A model generated the notes under the pieces. That model did not search any database and was not told where the DNA came from. It saw only the letters and a list, made by a program, of their open reading frames with translations. A stretch of DNA of 64,000 bases from an uncultured Bacteroidales bacterium. Lineage in GTDB: Bacteria > Bacteroidota > Bacteroidia > Bacteroidales > Paludibacteraceae. The DNA is taken from contig CACZVM010000002.1 in the NCBI GenBank assembly GCA_902784585.1, positions 62,001-126,000 on the forward strand, in the 5' to 3' direction. Shown piece by piece: positions 17,750-26,148 of this stretch (within the stretch, counting starts at the first letter, position 1; every line of letters begins with the position of its first letter). The position numbers and the translations under genes were made by a program.

Positions 17750-18526
17750 TCACGACCATTGATATTCGCCCCGGAACACTTCGGTGGCCGGGCCGGTCAT
17801 AAAGACGGGTTGTTCGTTGCCCTCCCAGCGTATCTGCAGGTCGCCGCCGGGAAGATGGACGACCACCTTGCGTTCGGTCAGACCATGCCATATAGCCGCT
17901 ACTGCCGCCGCACAGGCGCCGGTGCCACAGGCCAGAGTCTCTCCCGAACCACGTTCGATGACACGTACATCGAGTTCATGCCTATTGCGTACCTGAACGA
18001 ACTCAACGTTCGTATTAACCGGCAATTGAGGAAGGCTATCACGGAAGAAGACGGCATGCGGGTTGCCCATGCTGACGGCCGTAAAGCCTATGGGGTCTTT
18101 GCCTCGCAGGAAAGTGTCTGCATTCCACTGAGGAAGACCCATGTTCACCGTCACCTCCTCTACGCGACCGTCAACCACCTGAAGGTTGAGGGCACGAATG
18201 CCCGCGAGCGTCTCTACGAACAAACGGAGCTTACGGCATACGCCGCTCTCGTAGAGGTATTTGCCTACGCAACGGATGGCGTTGCCGCACATCTGCGCCT
18301 CCGAGCCGTCGGCATTGAAGATACGCATCTTCGCGTCCGCCTCGTCGGAAGGCATGATCAGCACCAAACCATCGGAACCGACACCGAAATGGCGGTCGCT
18401 GACGCGCATGGACAAAGCCGTCAAATCTGTCTTGGCGATGAGTTGGGCCGTGGTCTTTTGGAAACAGTCGATATATACGTAGTCGTTGCCCAGCCCGTGC
18501 ATTTTGATGAAAGACAGGGTATGCAT
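17750..18526 (-). CDS. dapF: diaminopimelate epimerase
   Basis: Interconverts LL- and meso-diaminopimelate without cofactor, using two cysteines. 258 residues from the ATG at 18526, which follows the glnN stop by one base; an upstream frame to 18655 lies inside glnN and is not used. The first active-site cysteine is in MCGNAIRCVGKYL and the second in LACGTGACAAAVA; the N-terminus FIKMHGLGNDYVYID is typical. It sits between glnN and dapL in the nitrogen operon. Confidence 0.95.
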   Translation of the reverse strand: MHTLSFIKMHGLGNDYVYIDCFQKTTAQLIAKTDLTALSMRVSDRHFGVGSDGLVLIMPSDEADAKMRIFNADGSEAQMCGNAIRCVGKYLYESGVCRKLRLFVETLAGIRALNLQVVDGRVEEVTVNMGLPQWNADTFLRGKDPIGFTAVSMGNPHAVFFRDSLPQLPVNTNVEFVQVRNRHELDVRVIERGSGETLACGTGACAAAVAAIWHGLTERKVVVHLPGGDLQIRWEGNEQPVFMTGPATEVFRGEYQWS

Positions 18527-18527
18527 A

Positions 18528-20717
18528 TCAATGAACGAACATGAGTTCGCGATATTTGGGCAGCGTCCACATCTCGTCGTCAACAATGAGTTCGAGTGCA
18601 TCGGCGTGCTCGCGGATTTCTGCCATGAGCGGCAGGACGTTGTCGTGATAGGCAAGCGCCTTGCTGCGCTCGTCGGGTTGACGGTTGGCTTTGTGGCGTG
18701 CGTCGGTCATGCGCTCCACTCCATCGAGGATAGCACCCGAGTGGTGCTCAATCTGACGGATGATGCTGTAGTCCTGCTCGTTAAGCGAGGCCACCTCTTC
18801 GGCCGAGAAGACCTGCTTGACAGCCAGTACGTTCTGCAGCAGCATCGTCTGATAGCGTTTGGCGGCAGGCAGGACATGATTGACCACCAGGTCTCCCATA
18901 ACGCGGCTCTCTATCTGCAGCTTCTTGACATAAGTCTCCCATTTAACCTCACTGCGGCTCTGCAGTTCGGCTTCGCTCAGTACGCCGGTCATGCGGAACA
19001 TTTCGATGCTGGAGGGCGCGAGATAACGGTCGATAACGAGAGGCACGGAGGTCTCGCAGTCGAGGCCGCGTTTGGCCGCCTCGGTTTTCCACTCCTCGCT
19101 ATAGCCGTTGCCATCGAAGCGGATGGCCTTGCAGGCCACGATATATTTCTTGATAACATCAAATAAGACACGTTCCTTGGGTTCGCCCTGCTCGATGCGT
19201 GCATCCACCTCCTGCTTGAAGCACATCAACTGCTCGGCAACGGCGGCATTAAGCACCAACATAGCAGCACCGCAGTTGGCAGAGGAACCGACAGCGCGGA
19301 ACTCGAAGCGGTTGCCCGTGAAAGCAAAAGGCGAGGTGCGATTGCGATCGGTATTGTCCAAAAGGATCTCGGGGATGTTGGCCACACCGAGTTTCATCTC
19401 CTTCTTGGCATTGATGATAATAGCCTCCTCGGCGGTGGCGTGCTCGAGTTTGTCGAGCACCTCGCTGATCTGCTTGCCCAAAAAGACAGAGATGATAGCC
19501 GGCGGCGCCTCGTTAGCTCCAAGACGGTGCTCGTTGGTCGCCGAGACGATGCTGGCCTTCATAAGCCCGTTGTGGCGATGTACGGCCATGAGGACATTGA
19601 CGAGGAAAGTAATGAACTGCAAGTTCTGGTATGGGTTCTTGCCCGGTGCAAGGAGGTTGATGCCCGTATTGGTGGCCATCGACCAGTTGCAGTGCTTGCC
19701 GCTACCGTTGACGCCGGCATAGGGTTTCTCGTGCAGGAGTACACGGAAATGATGTTTCTCAGCCACGCGCTCCATGATGGACATGATAAGCAAGTTATGG
19801 TCGTTGGCCAAATTGACATCCTCGAAGATAGGTGCCATCTCAAACTGGTTGGGTGCCACCTCATTATGACGCGTACGCACGGGTATACCGGCCTTGAGCG
19901 CCTCGTATTCCAGTTCGCGCATGAAAGCGAGCACACGTGCCGGGATGGCTCCGAAATAATGATCCTCCAACTGCTGACTCTTGGCACTATTATGCCCCAT
20001 GAGGGTTCGTCCGGTCAGCAACAGATCGGGGCGTGCCGAATAGAGGGCCTCGTCCACGAGGAAATACTCCTGCTCCCATCCTAAGTTCGCGTGTACGTGC
20101 TTAACCTGTTTATCAAAGTACGCGCACACCTCGCGCGCAGCGTGGCAGAGTGCTGCCGTCGATCGGATGAGCGGCGTCTTATAGTCGAGCGCCTCACCTG
20201 TATAGGCCACAAAGACCGTCGGGATACAAAGGGTGTCACCGATGAGGAAGACCGGCGACGAGGGATCCCAAGCCGAATAACCGCGGGCCTCGAAGGTATT
20301 GCGTATACCACCACTGGGGAAGGAGGAAGCGTCCGGCTCCTGCTGGTAGAGCGAGTCACCACTGAACTCCTCGAGCAGCGCACCGCTCTTGTCGAGCGTG
20401 AAGAACGCGTCGTGCTTCTCGGCCGTGCCACCGGTGAGGGGTTGAAACCAATGGGTGAAATGGGTAGCGCCATGCTCCATGGCCCACTTACGGATACCGA
20501 TAGCCACACTACCCGCAATGTCGCGGTGGATGGTGCGGCCGTTGTCCACATCATCCCAGAGCTGCTCAAGTACCTCCTGGGCGATATACTCCTTCATTTT
20601 TTCGCGCGTAAACACGTCACTCGCGAAATAATCCTTCACTCGGCCTTCAGGCTCTTCTACTTTAGCAGGTTTATGCAGAAATGCATTTTTTAACGCTTCA
20701 AAACGAATATTACTCAT
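18528..20717 (-). CDS. glnN: type III glutamine synthetase
   Basis: ATP-dependent synthesis of glutamine from glutamate and ammonia. 729 residues, the length of the large GSIII form found in Bacteroidota and cyanobacteria. GSIII marks include HWFQPLTGGTAEKHDAF, GVNGSGKHCNWSMATN and EHRLGANEAPPAI. First gene of the operon with dapF, dapL and pyrG; its promoter is 52 nt upstream. Putting GS in front of enzymes that use glutamine or glutamate suggests joint control with nitrogen supply, but no operator is visible. Confidence 0.96.
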   Translation of the reverse strand: MSNIRFEALKNAFLHKPAKVEEPEGRVKDYFASDVFTREKMKEYIAQEVLEQLWDDVDNGRTIHRDIAGSVAIGIRKWAMEHGATHFTHWFQPLTGGTAEKHDAFFTLDKSGALLEEFSGDSLYQQEPDASSFPSGGIRNTFEARGYSAWDPSSPVFLIGDTLCIPTVFVAYTGEALDYKTPLIRSTAALCHAAREVCAYFDKQVKHVHANLGWEQEYFLVDEALYSARPDLLLTGRTLMGHNSAKSQQLEDHYFGAIPARVLAFMRELEYEALKAGIPVRTRHNEVAPNQFEMAPIFEDVNLANDHNLLIMSIMERVAEKHHFRVLLHEKPYAGVNGSGKHCNWSMATNTGINLLAPGKNPYQNLQFITFLVNVLMAVHRHNGLMKASIVSATNEHRLGANEAPPAIISVFLGKQISEVLDKLEHATAEEAIIINAKKEMKLGVANIPEILLDNTDRNRTSPFAFTGNRFEFRAVGSSANCGAAMLVLNAAVAEQLMCFKQEVDARIEQGEPKERVLFDVIKKYIVACKAIRFDGNGYSEEWKTEAAKRGLDCETSVPLVIDRYLAPSSIEMFRMTGVLSEAELQSRSEVKWETYVKKLQIESRVMGDLVVNHVLPAAKRYQTMLLQNVLAVKQVFSAEEVASLNEQDYSIIRQIEHHSGAILDGVERMTDARHKANRQPDERSKALAYHDNVLPLMAEIREHADALELIVDDEMWTLPKYRELMFVH

Positions 20718-20769
20718 ACTTTTGACGTTGATTTTCGTTTTTAATCGAATTAATTTGAAAAATCGACGG

Positions 20770-20801
20770 CAAAATTACAACTATTTTTTGAAACATGCAA
20801 A
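20770..20801 (-). promoter_or_regulatory. promoter of the glnN operon
   Basis: Minus strand TTTG (20798-20801), 20 bp, TAATTTTG (20770-20777). It directly follows the terminator of the upstream AsmA-like gene, isolating the operon. Confidence 0.82.
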
Positions 20802-20810
20802 TGTTTGCAC

Positions 20811-20840
20811 AAAAAAAAAATGCGATGGACTCGCATTTTT
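20811..20840 (-). terminator. terminator of the AsmA-like gene
   Basis: A perfect 10-bp stem (20816-20825 / 20831-20840) with a 5-nt loop; on the minus strand it is followed by a run of about ten T. It stands 10 bp before the glnN promoter. Confidence 0.88.
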
Positions 20841-20887
20841 TAGAATCGGACCTTCAGGAAGGCACGATGGAAGAGGCGGAAGTCATG

Positions 20888-22528
20888 TTACGACTTAGCC
20901 GCCTTATTCGTTTTCGGCTGTTTCACCGGCTTGATCTGCCGATGGACGAACAGGCCGGGCAACATCGTCTCGATAACACCGTCGATGCACGGCCCGAACA
21001 GGTAGAGATAGTAGGGTTTCCACTCGTCGCGTTTCCAGTCGATATTGTACGCCCGCGGACGTACATCTACGGCCGTAGGATTGCTATGAGGAATCAGGCT
21101 ATTACCCAGCGTGGTAATGGTATTGGCGTGCTTGGTGACGATCTTAAAGGGCAGGTCATCCCCTTTGTGCGCCAGCACATGTAATCCATGATAAAGCAGA
21201 CGGAAAGTGCCAGTGGCCCTGACATTGTCGCCTTCGTACTGCGTGTCAAGCGTATCGACGAAGCAATTGAAGGTGATGCCAACCAGCGGACGGACGAAAG
21301 GATTGAGCAGAGCAGCATCTACACCCTCGCCGTGCATGCTAAGCGAGAAGCGGCTGGATTTGTTCATCGTCATCTTCATCTCTGCATTCACCTTACCGCC
21401 CGACAGAGGTGCCCTACCCTTGGCGGTCATGGTCTGGCCGCTACGGTTGGTGATGTTATCCACCTGCGCACGGATCTTCCCTAACTGCAGTTTACCTATG
21501 TTCTTTTCGGTGATGGCAAAGCGGATGTCGATTGTCTGAACAGTAGCATCGACGTGTCCGAGGCGGAAGACGACGGGCATAGCCGTCAATATCTCCTGCG
21601 GCGTCTGGAACGTCTCTTTGGGTGCATAGCGTTCGTCGCGGAAGATATCCATAAAGGCTACGTCCACCTTCGCACTCTCCAAAGTATAGTCCTTAGCCAG
21701 AACTTTGCGGAGCGGATTAAAGGGCGATGTCTCGACGCTGGCGATGGTCATGTCGATCCACGTAACGGGTTCGCGCACCAAATCAGCCAGCCGCAGGCAT
21801 GGCATCGTGTTGGCGATGCGGGTGCGGCCAAGGCATAGCGGCCCCTGATCGCTCTGGGACAGACCGTTCGTCTCCAGCCTCATGCGTCCGTCGGGCAAAA
21901 GCACCGTGGCGTGCGCCAGAGAGAGCGAATAGACAGAGTCGCAGTAGGTAAAGACGGAGTCGTAGCGCAGGTCGTTCACCGATAGCGAGAGACTATCCAC
22001 GGCGAGGTCGAGCTTAGAGCTCAGGCTATGCAGCCGCATATCGGCGTTCCGGATACTCAGATTCATCAGTTCGGCACTGCGCAGAGGGTTGGTGAAAGGT
22101 GTGGTGTCCTTCGGGAACTCCGGGAAGCAGCGCTCCGGGTGCTCTTCGTCCATCCACAGTTCCAACTGCGGGCGATCGATGATGAGGTTGCTCAGCAGCA
22201 CCTGCCGGTTGAGCAGGAGGCTATAGAAAAGGCGTCCGAGGAAGATACGCTCCACACGGATAGCCACGCCAGGGCGCGTGGTGTCACGCTCGCTAACGGG
22301 TGTGCCGCGATAGGCCAACTGTACATCGTCCACCTGCGCCACACCGCCGAAGAGGCGTATATGTACGGCTCCCACCGAAGCCGAATCGAACGGCAAGGTA
22401 GCCAACAGTTTGTTCACTTCGCGATGCGCCGCGCGCGAAACGACTACGTCCGCGCTGATGAAAACCGCTATGCCGACAGCCACGATCACGGCTGCCACGA
22501 TCCAAAATATCTTTACTCCACGTTTCAT
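20888..22528 (-). CDS. AsmA-like envelope protein
   Basis: 546 residues from the ATG at 22528. One N-terminal transmembrane segment (about residues 7-28) is followed by a long beta-rich periplasmic part. The pattern just after the membrane segment, with VGAVHIRLFGGVAQVDDVQL and then RVERIFLGRLFYSLLLNRQVL, is typical of AsmA/DUF748 proteins, which are related to bridge-like lipid transfer proteins and affect outer membrane assembly. The C-terminus is Lys-rich. The promoter's -7 element ends only 4 nt before the ATG, so the mRNA would be leaderless or nearly so. Transcribed alone. Confidence 0.72.
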   Translation of the reverse strand: MKRGVKIFWIVAAVIVAVGIAVFISADVVVSRAAHREVNKLLATLPFDSASVGAVHIRLFGGVAQVDDVQLAYRGTPVSERDTTRPGVAIRVERIFLGRLFYSLLLNRQVLLSNLIIDRPQLELWMDEEHPERCFPEFPKDTTPFTNPLRSAELMNLSIRNADMRLHSLSSKLDLAVDSLSLSVNDLRYDSVFTYCDSVYSLSLAHATVLLPDGRMRLETNGLSQSDQGPLCLGRTRIANTMPCLRLADLVREPVTWIDMTIASVETSPFNPLRKVLAKDYTLESAKVDVAFMDIFRDERYAPKETFQTPQEILTAMPVVFRLGHVDATVQTIDIRFAITEKNIGKLQLGKIRAQVDNITNRSGQTMTAKGRAPLSGGKVNAEMKMTMNKSSRFSLSMHGEGVDAALLNPFVRPLVGITFNCFVDTLDTQYEGDNVRATGTFRLLYHGLHVLAHKGDDLPFKIVTKHANTITTLGNSLIPHSNPTAVDVRPRAYNIDWKRDEWKPYYLYLFGPCIDGVIETMLPGLFVHRQIKPVKQPKTNKAAKS

Positions 22529-22532
22529 GCTG

Positions 22533-22564
22533 CAAAGGTAAAACAATTTTCGGACATGTGCAAA
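22533..22564 (-). promoter_or_regulatory. promoter of the AsmA-like gene (leaderless)
   Basis: Minus strand TTTG (22561-22564), 20 bp, TACCTTTG (22533-22540). Only 4 nt separate the -7 element from the ATG. Confidence 0.78.
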
Positions 22565-22603
22565 TAAATGTGCGATTTTTTTTGCAAACGGAAGGTATTT
22601 CGC

Positions 22604-22684
22604 GCAGCGAGTGGTCCCCTCGGTGGGGGGGGTACTCTCGATGATGTCTCGTAAATGTCAGGTGAACGTCAGGGAGGCGTCAGA
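22604..22684. repeat. 81-bp intergenic element, copy 1, with four 11-bp units
   Basis: Starts GCAGCGAGTGGT, then a C-rich/G-rich stretch, then four 11-mers at 22641, 22652, 22663 and 22674 (for example TAAATGTCAGG, TGAACGTCAGG). The same arrangement occurs at 62751-62830 with matching units. It lies in the gap between the divergent AsmA-like and lptD genes. Confidence 0.75.
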
Positions 22685-22763
22685 TGTCGGCCGTAAGCAT
22701 TCAGAATAATTGCCGAAAAATACAGCATATGCGAGTAAGGATATTATTTTTTCGTCAAAAATC

Positions 22764-22794
22764 TTGTATATTCCAAATATTTGTAGTACCTTTG
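22764..22794 (+). promoter_or_regulatory. promoter of the lptD-like gene
   Basis: TTG (22764-22766), 20 bp, TACCTTTG (22787-22794). It rules out the upstream ATG at 22684 as start. Confidence 0.75.
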
Positions 22795-22818
22795 CGCCCG
22801 ATTTTATTTTGGCGCATT

Positions 22819-25530
22819 GTGTACATACGCGTACGTGGACATAGAAAGAACGAGCGAAAAAGAGCATCGAGCCGGCTGAAAATGGCGGTTCTAGGCTTGG
22901 TGTGCGCGATGGCGGCGTGGGCGAATGATGACCTGAAAGCACCGGTGCATTACCAGTCGAACGACTCGATGATCATGCTCGGTAACGGTACGGCTTTTCT
23001 GCACGGCAAGGGTGAACTGAAATACGAGGATATGCAGCTGACGAGTGAGTTCATCCGCATGAACGTGGACAGCAGTCTGATATACGCTGCGGGCGTCTGG
23101 GACAGCACGGAAGAAGAGTGGCGCGGCCGACCGGTGTTCAAAGATGCGCGGGACAACTACGAGACCAACGAGATCACCTATAACCTGAAGACGCAGAAGG
23201 GTTATATCCGTCATGTGGTGACCCAACAGGGTGAGGGTTATATCATCGCCGACCGAACGAAGAAGCGTGAGGACAACATCATGATGATGGCCGGCGGACA
23301 ATACACGACCTGCGACGATCATGAACACCCGCATTTCTACCTGAAGATGTCGAAAGCAAAGGTGAAACCAGGCGACTATATCGCCACTGGTCCCGCCTAT
23401 ATGGTTGTGGGTGACGTGCCGGTGCCGCTGGCTATCCCGTTCGGCTTCTTCCCCTTCACCGACAAGTACTCGAGCGGACTGATCATGCCTAACTACGGCG
23501 ATGACTACCAGCGCGGTTTCTATCTGCAGGGCTTGGGTTATTACTTCGCCATCTGCGACTACCTGGACCTGGAGGTGAAGGGCGATATTTATACCAAGGG
23601 CACATGGGCCATACAGGCGGAGAGTAAGTACGTATGGCGATACCATTTCAACGGAAGTCTGCGTATCAACTACCGCAACGACGTGACGAGTGAGCGAGGC
23701 ATGCCCGACTATGCGGTGCGCAAGAACTTCAACCTGCAGTGGACCCACTCGCAGGACGCGAAGTTCAACCCCTACTCGACCCTGTCGGCCAGCGTCAACT
23801 TCTCGACCAGCGGTTACAGCCGCAGCAACATCAACAACTACTATAATCCCACCTCCTACTCGGAGAACACGAAGAGCAGTACGATCAACTACACGCAGCG
23901 TTTTCCAGATAGTCCGTGGAGCCTGAGCATGACCGCCAGTCTGACGCAACGAACAAGCGACTCGACTATCTCGCTGACGGCACCGGAGTTGAGCGTGAAC
24001 ATGTCCACCGTCTATCCCTTCAAGAGCCTGCGTAATCTGGTGCTGAAGAACAAAGGCAAGATACGTACGGGTAAGGAAAAATGGTATGAAAAGATCAGCA
24101 TGCGCTATACGATGAACGGCCGTATAGCCGCCAACAGCATCAAAGAGAAGGATTTTCTGCACTCGGATTTCCTGCGCGACTGGCAGACGGGTATGCGGCA
24201 TAAGATGGACGTGAACGCGAGCTTCATGCTCTTCAAATACCTGAACATCACCCCGTCAATCAGCATGACCGACCGTATGTATTTCACCCGCATCGACCAG
24301 AGCTACGACAGCATAGAAGCAGCGATAGTACGCGACACGACCACCGGTTTCTACAACGTGTTTGACTTCAGCGTCGGACTGAGCATGACCACCAAGCTGT
24401 ACGGTTTCTACACACCGCTGCGCAAGCTGTTCCCCAAGAGCAAGGTGGAGAAATTCCGCCACGTGGTGACGCCACGCATAAGCTTCAGTTACCACCCGGA
24501 TTTTGAGAAACCCATGTGGGGTTACTACGGTACATACGTCGATAAGAACGGTCGTGAGCAAGTCTATTCGCGTCACCCCAACGGCATCTACGGCAACGCC
24601 TCACGCGGCCTGGCGGCGGCGATGACCTTCGGTGTGGACAACAACCTGGAGGTGAAGGTGGTGAACAAGAACGACACGACGGGTAAGAACCCGTACAAAG
24701 TGATCAGCCTGATAGATAACTTCGGCGTGACCGGCGGATACAACTTCGCCAAGGACTCGATGAACTGGAGTAATTTCCAAGTGAACCTGCGACTGAAGTT
24801 CCCCTACCTGAACAACTACAGCGTCAACCTGAGTACGAGTCTGGACCCATATATGTATGAGTTGGACGAGAACGGCCGTCCCAAGCGAACGAACAAGCAG
24901 TACTGGCACCATGGCCGGTTCCCACACTGGAGCGGACTACGATGGAGCTTCAGTTACACACTGACCAACCAGACCCTAAAGACATGGAAGGAGAAGATCG
25001 AACAGAAACGCGACCAGTGGGCCGCCAAGCGTAACAGTCGGAACGATGACGAGGATGAGGTGAACCTGGAACCCGTCGAACGCGAGGAAGACGGTACGAT
25101 ACGCAACGGGCGGCTGGACAGCAAGAAAGAGGCGGAGGTGGACGACGGCTACGTGAAGACCGAGTTCCCCTGGAGCCTATCGGTGTACTACTCCACCTCA
25201 TATGCCGCGGGAGGTGAGTTCGACTACGAGAAGATGTACTATAAGATGGTGTTCACCCACAATCTGAGCTTGAACGGAACGATAGGTCTGGGTAAAGGCT
25301 GGAAGGTGAGTGCAAGCATGAGTTACGACTTCAACCACCATGCGGTGAGCAGCTGTGTGTTCAACGTCAGCCGTGACCTGCACTGCTGGAACATGTCGGC
25401 CAGCTTTAACCCCATCGGCCCCTTCCGCAGTTATACATTCCACATAGGCGTGAACGCATCCATCCTGGCGGACCTGAAATACGACAAGAACAGTGCGACG
25501 CCAAGTGCAACGCAAGTGAACTGGTGGTAA
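22819..25530 (+). CDS. lptD: LptD/OstA-like LPS assembly barrel
   Basis: Outer membrane LPS translocon of the LptD type. About 903 residues if the GTG at 22819 is the start, 882 from the first ATG after the promoter (22882). The GTG is preferred: it is 24 nt after the -7 element, the usual leader length here, and it gives the hydrophobic stretch MAVLGLVCAMAAWA a basic n-region, which the ATG form lacks. Next comes an OstA-type beta-jellyroll (LGNGTAFLHGKGELKYEDMQ, then VTQQGEGYIIADR) and then a long barrel region with alternating aromatic strands. Residues around RKNSRNDDEDEVNLEPVERE form a charged insert. Partner LptC-like gene is at 550-1125. Confidence 0.8.
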   Translation: MYIRVRGHRKNERKRASSRLKMAVLGLVCAMAAWANDDLKAPVHYQSNDSMIMLGNGTAFLHGKGELKYEDMQLTSEFIRMNVDSSLIYAAGVWDSTEEEWRGRPVFKDARDNYETNEITYNLKTQKGYIRHVVTQQGEGYIIADRTKKREDNIMMMAGGQYTTCDDHEHPHFYLKMSKAKVKPGDYIATGPAYMVVGDVPVPLAIPFGFFPFTDKYSSGLIMPNYGDDYQRGFYLQGLGYYFAICDYLDLEVKGDIYTKGTWAIQAESKYVWRYHFNGSLRINYRNDVTSERGMPDYAVRKNFNLQWTHSQDAKFNPYSTLSASVNFSTSGYSRSNINNYYNPTSYSENTKSSTINYTQRFPDSPWSLSMTASLTQRTSDSTISLTAPELSVNMSTVYPFKSLRNLVLKNKGKIRTGKEKWYEKISMRYTMNGRIAANSIKEKDFLHSDFLRDWQTGMRHKMDVNASFMLFKYLNITPSISMTDRMYFTRIDQSYDSIEAAIVRDTTTGFYNVFDFSVGLSMTTKLYGFYTPLRKLFPKSKVEKFRHVVTPRISFSYHPDFEKPMWGYYGTYVDKNGREQVYSRHPNGIYGNASRGLAAAMTFGVDNNLEVKVVNKNDTTGKNPYKVISLIDNFGVTGGYNFAKDSMNWSNFQVNLRLKFPYLNNYSVNLSTSLDPYMYELDENGRPKRTNKQYWHHGRFPHWSGLRWSFSYTLTNQTLKTWKEKIEQKRDQWAAKRNSRNDDEDEVNLEPVEREEDGTIRNGRLDSKKEAEVDDGYVKTEFPWSLSVYYSTSYAAGGEFDYEKMYYKMVFTHNLSLNGTIGLGKGWKVSASMSYDFNHHAVSSCVFNVSRDLHCWNMSASFNPIGPFRSYTFHIGVNASILADLKYDKNSATPSATQVNWW

Positions 25531-25563
25531 AGTTTAATGTTGAAAGTTTAAAGTTTTAAAAAT

Positions 25564-26115
25564 ATGATTGAATTTCACAAAGTAGTAAAAGCCTCGTACG
25601 AGTTGTATATCACCGGCGAGGAGGGAAAAGAAGAGTTGATGGAGAAAGCCACGGAGGAGGCTCCGCTGGTTTGGTGTCAGGGCGAAGGCATGATGTTGCC
25701 TGCTTTTGAAGAGGCGATGGCCGGCAAAGAAGTGGGTGACGATGCCGACTTCGTGCTGAAAGCCGCCGACGCCTATGGCGAGTATATCGAAGAAGGACTG
25801 ATGACGCTGCCCAAGACCATGTTCTTCAACGGTGACGGAGAGTTCGACGAAGAGCGCGTCTATCCGGGTGCTATCGTGCCGATGAACACCACTGACGGAC
25901 AGATCGTCCGGGCTCAGGTATGCGAGGTGAACGACAAAGAAGTGACCATCGACCTGAACCACCCCTACGCAGGCGAGGACCTGCACTTCAAGGTGCACGT
26001 GCTGGAACTGCGCGACGTGACCGAAGGCGAACTGAAAGCCATTCATCACAAGGGATGCGGTCGCTGCAAAGGTAACTGCGATGACTGCAGCAATGATTGC
26101 AATCATTGTAATTAA
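25564..26115 (+). CDS. slyD: FKBP-type peptidyl-prolyl isomerase SlyD-like
   Basis: 183 residues. An FKBP domain split by an IF insert, with the SlyD-type N-terminus ITGEEGKEELMEKATEEAPL and the YGEYIEEGLMTLPK stretch, then NHPYAGEDLHFKVHVLELRD at the end of the domain. The C-terminus is a cysteine-rich tail (GCGRCKGNCDDCSNDCNHCN, residues 164-183) with eight or so Cys/His ligands, suited to binding nickel, zinc or other metals, as in SlyD where the tail is usually His-rich. It lies 33 bp downstream of lptD and 33 bp upstream of der; both gaps are made of AT-rich 7-8 bp repeats. Confidence 0.9.
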   Translation: MIEFHKVVKASYELYITGEEGKEELMEKATEEAPLVWCQGEGMMLPAFEEAMAGKEVGDDADFVLKAADAYGEYIEEGLMTLPKTMFFNGDGEFDEERVYPGAIVPMNTTDGQIVRAQVCEVNDKEVTIDLNHPYAGEDLHFKVHVLELRDVTEGELKAIHHKGCGRCKGNCDDCSNDCNHCN

Positions 26116-26148
26116 AAATTAAGAATTAAGAATTAAAAAATTATAACT

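Noticed and set aside
22891-24201. 436-codon frame opposite the lptD-like gene
   Set aside because: Antisense shadow; lptD motifs and the promoter are on the plus strand.
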